Positions 5,697-6,148 of a stretch of DNA of 6,148 bases are shown here, piece after piece. The stretch spans positions 1 through 6,148 of the forward strand of contig JAUVRU010000147.1 of the NCBI GenBank assembly GCA_030597485.1, in the 5' to 3' direction. A program made the position numbers and the translations under genes. How positions within the stretch are numbered: position 1 is the first letter of the stretch; every line of letters begins with the position of its first letter. The notes beneath the pieces are model-generated. The model saw nothing but the letters and a program-made list of their open reading frames with translations, did not search any database and had not been told where the DNA came from. The stretch comes from Anaerolineae bacterium (GTDB taxonomy: Bacteria; Chloroflexota; Anaerolineae; 4572-78; NAK82).

Positions 5697-6148
5697 ATGC
5701 GTCTTCTGATAGCCATCAGTGGCTGGCCCTATTCGGAACTTGTTGTGCAACTGGCATCTCACGTGGCCGGGCGCGCCGGCGAAACACCCACCGTCCTGAC
5801 AGTGATCAGAGAGCTGCAGGAACGTCGGCCGGCCAGGTCAGCCTTGAAGCGAGCGCGTGCCGTGTTGGAGACTGAGGTTCCGTCTGTGGACACGAAGATC
5901 CGGGCCGGGCATCCGGCGGAACAGATCATCCGTGAGGCTGAGGAGGGCCACTACGATTTGATCATCGTCGGTGACAGGCAGCACCGGGGCCTGACACGCT
6001 TCGTGTTGGGTTCAACGGCTGAACGCGTGAGGGAGCATTCTCCCTGCCCAGTACTTATCGCCAAAGGCAGGGTGAGTCCCATCCGTCACGTGTTGTTGTG
6101 TGACAGCGGAGCTCAGAGCCCGTCGCTCCTGGATCGATTCTCAACGCA
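5697..6148 (+). CDS. Universal stress protein, tandem-domain type, cut by the window end
   Basis: The frame opens at ATG 5697 and is still open at the right edge (150 complete codons). Residues 1-123 form a complete UspA fold: beta-1 MRLLIAIS, a helix that follows, AGHPAEQII (70-78), YDLIIVGDR (86-94) and the C-terminal strand CPVLIAK (117-123). A second domain starts at about 129 with IRHVLLCDSG, so this is probably a two-domain protein of about 280 residues. In domain 1 the ATP-binding signature G-x2-G-x9-G-S/T is altered: G92, then Q95 where the second Gly belongs, with G105-S106 kept. The Asp that usually ends beta-1 (VAVDGS) is Ser8. ATP binding by domain 1 is therefore doubtful, while domain 2 seems to keep its Asp. 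Cytoplasmic; the exact role is unknown. Coupling to the transporter-like gene suggests it serves or regulates that membrane protein, which is an inference from operon structure only. Confidence 0.91.
   Translation, partial: MRLLIAISGWPYSELVVQLASHVAGRAGETPTVLTVIRELQERRPARSALKRARAVLETEVPSVDTKIRAGHPAEQIIREAEEGHYDLIIVGDRQHRGLTRFVLGSTAERVREHSPCPVLIAKGRVSPIRHVLLCDSGAQSPSLLDRFST

Overview
The window is a GC-rich (roughly 60%) bacterial chromosomal segment with dense, mostly operonic gene order and consensus sigma70-type promoters. A large-form glycine-cleavage T protein, a FabL-type enoyl-ACP reductase, a DUF2270 membrane protein and a tandem universal stress protein together suggest an uncultured Chloroflexota-like bacterium. 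This assignment rests on protein resemblance recalled from memory and is tentative. There are no rRNA, tRNA, CRISPR or mobile-element signatures.

Layout, left to right. 1-802 (+): the 3' part of gcvT, cut by the window edge and interrupted by an in-frame TGA at 77-79. 832-1275 (-): a stand-alone CheY-like receiver protein, convergent with gcvT, with its own strong promoter at 1424-1452 and a leader of about 140 nt. 1564-2343 (-): a FabL-type short-chain dehydrogenase interrupted by an in-frame TAG at 2020-2022. 2391-3493 (-): a DUF2270 membrane protein fused to a C-terminal DUF2179 domain, broken by a one-base deletion near 2975. 3566-4366 (-): an intact inositol-monophosphatase-family phosphatase. 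4367-4534: a divergent promoter region. 4535-5683 (+): a Na/Pi-cotransporter-like membrane protein. 5697-6148 (+): a universal stress protein that runs off the right end.

The phosphatase, the DUF2270-DUF2179 protein and the FabL-like reductase look like one leftward operon (gaps of 72 and 47 nt). The transporter-like gene and the universal stress gene form a rightward operon (13-nt gap). The two operons diverge from back-to-back promoters whose -35 boxes are only 12 bp apart. The phosphatase promoter lies so close to its ATG that its mRNA is predicted to be leaderless.

The most unusual property is that three of the seven genes each carry exactly one minimal lesion (TGA, TAG, -1 nt), while sequence on both sides of each lesion remains well conserved. 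Both TGA and TAG end other genes here, so codon reassignment does not explain it. Sequencing or assembly error, or very recent gene decay, are the leading explanations. I see no convincing evidence for a novel defence, mobile or biosynthetic system; the most original items are the DUF2270-DUF2179 fusion and the compact divergent promoter.
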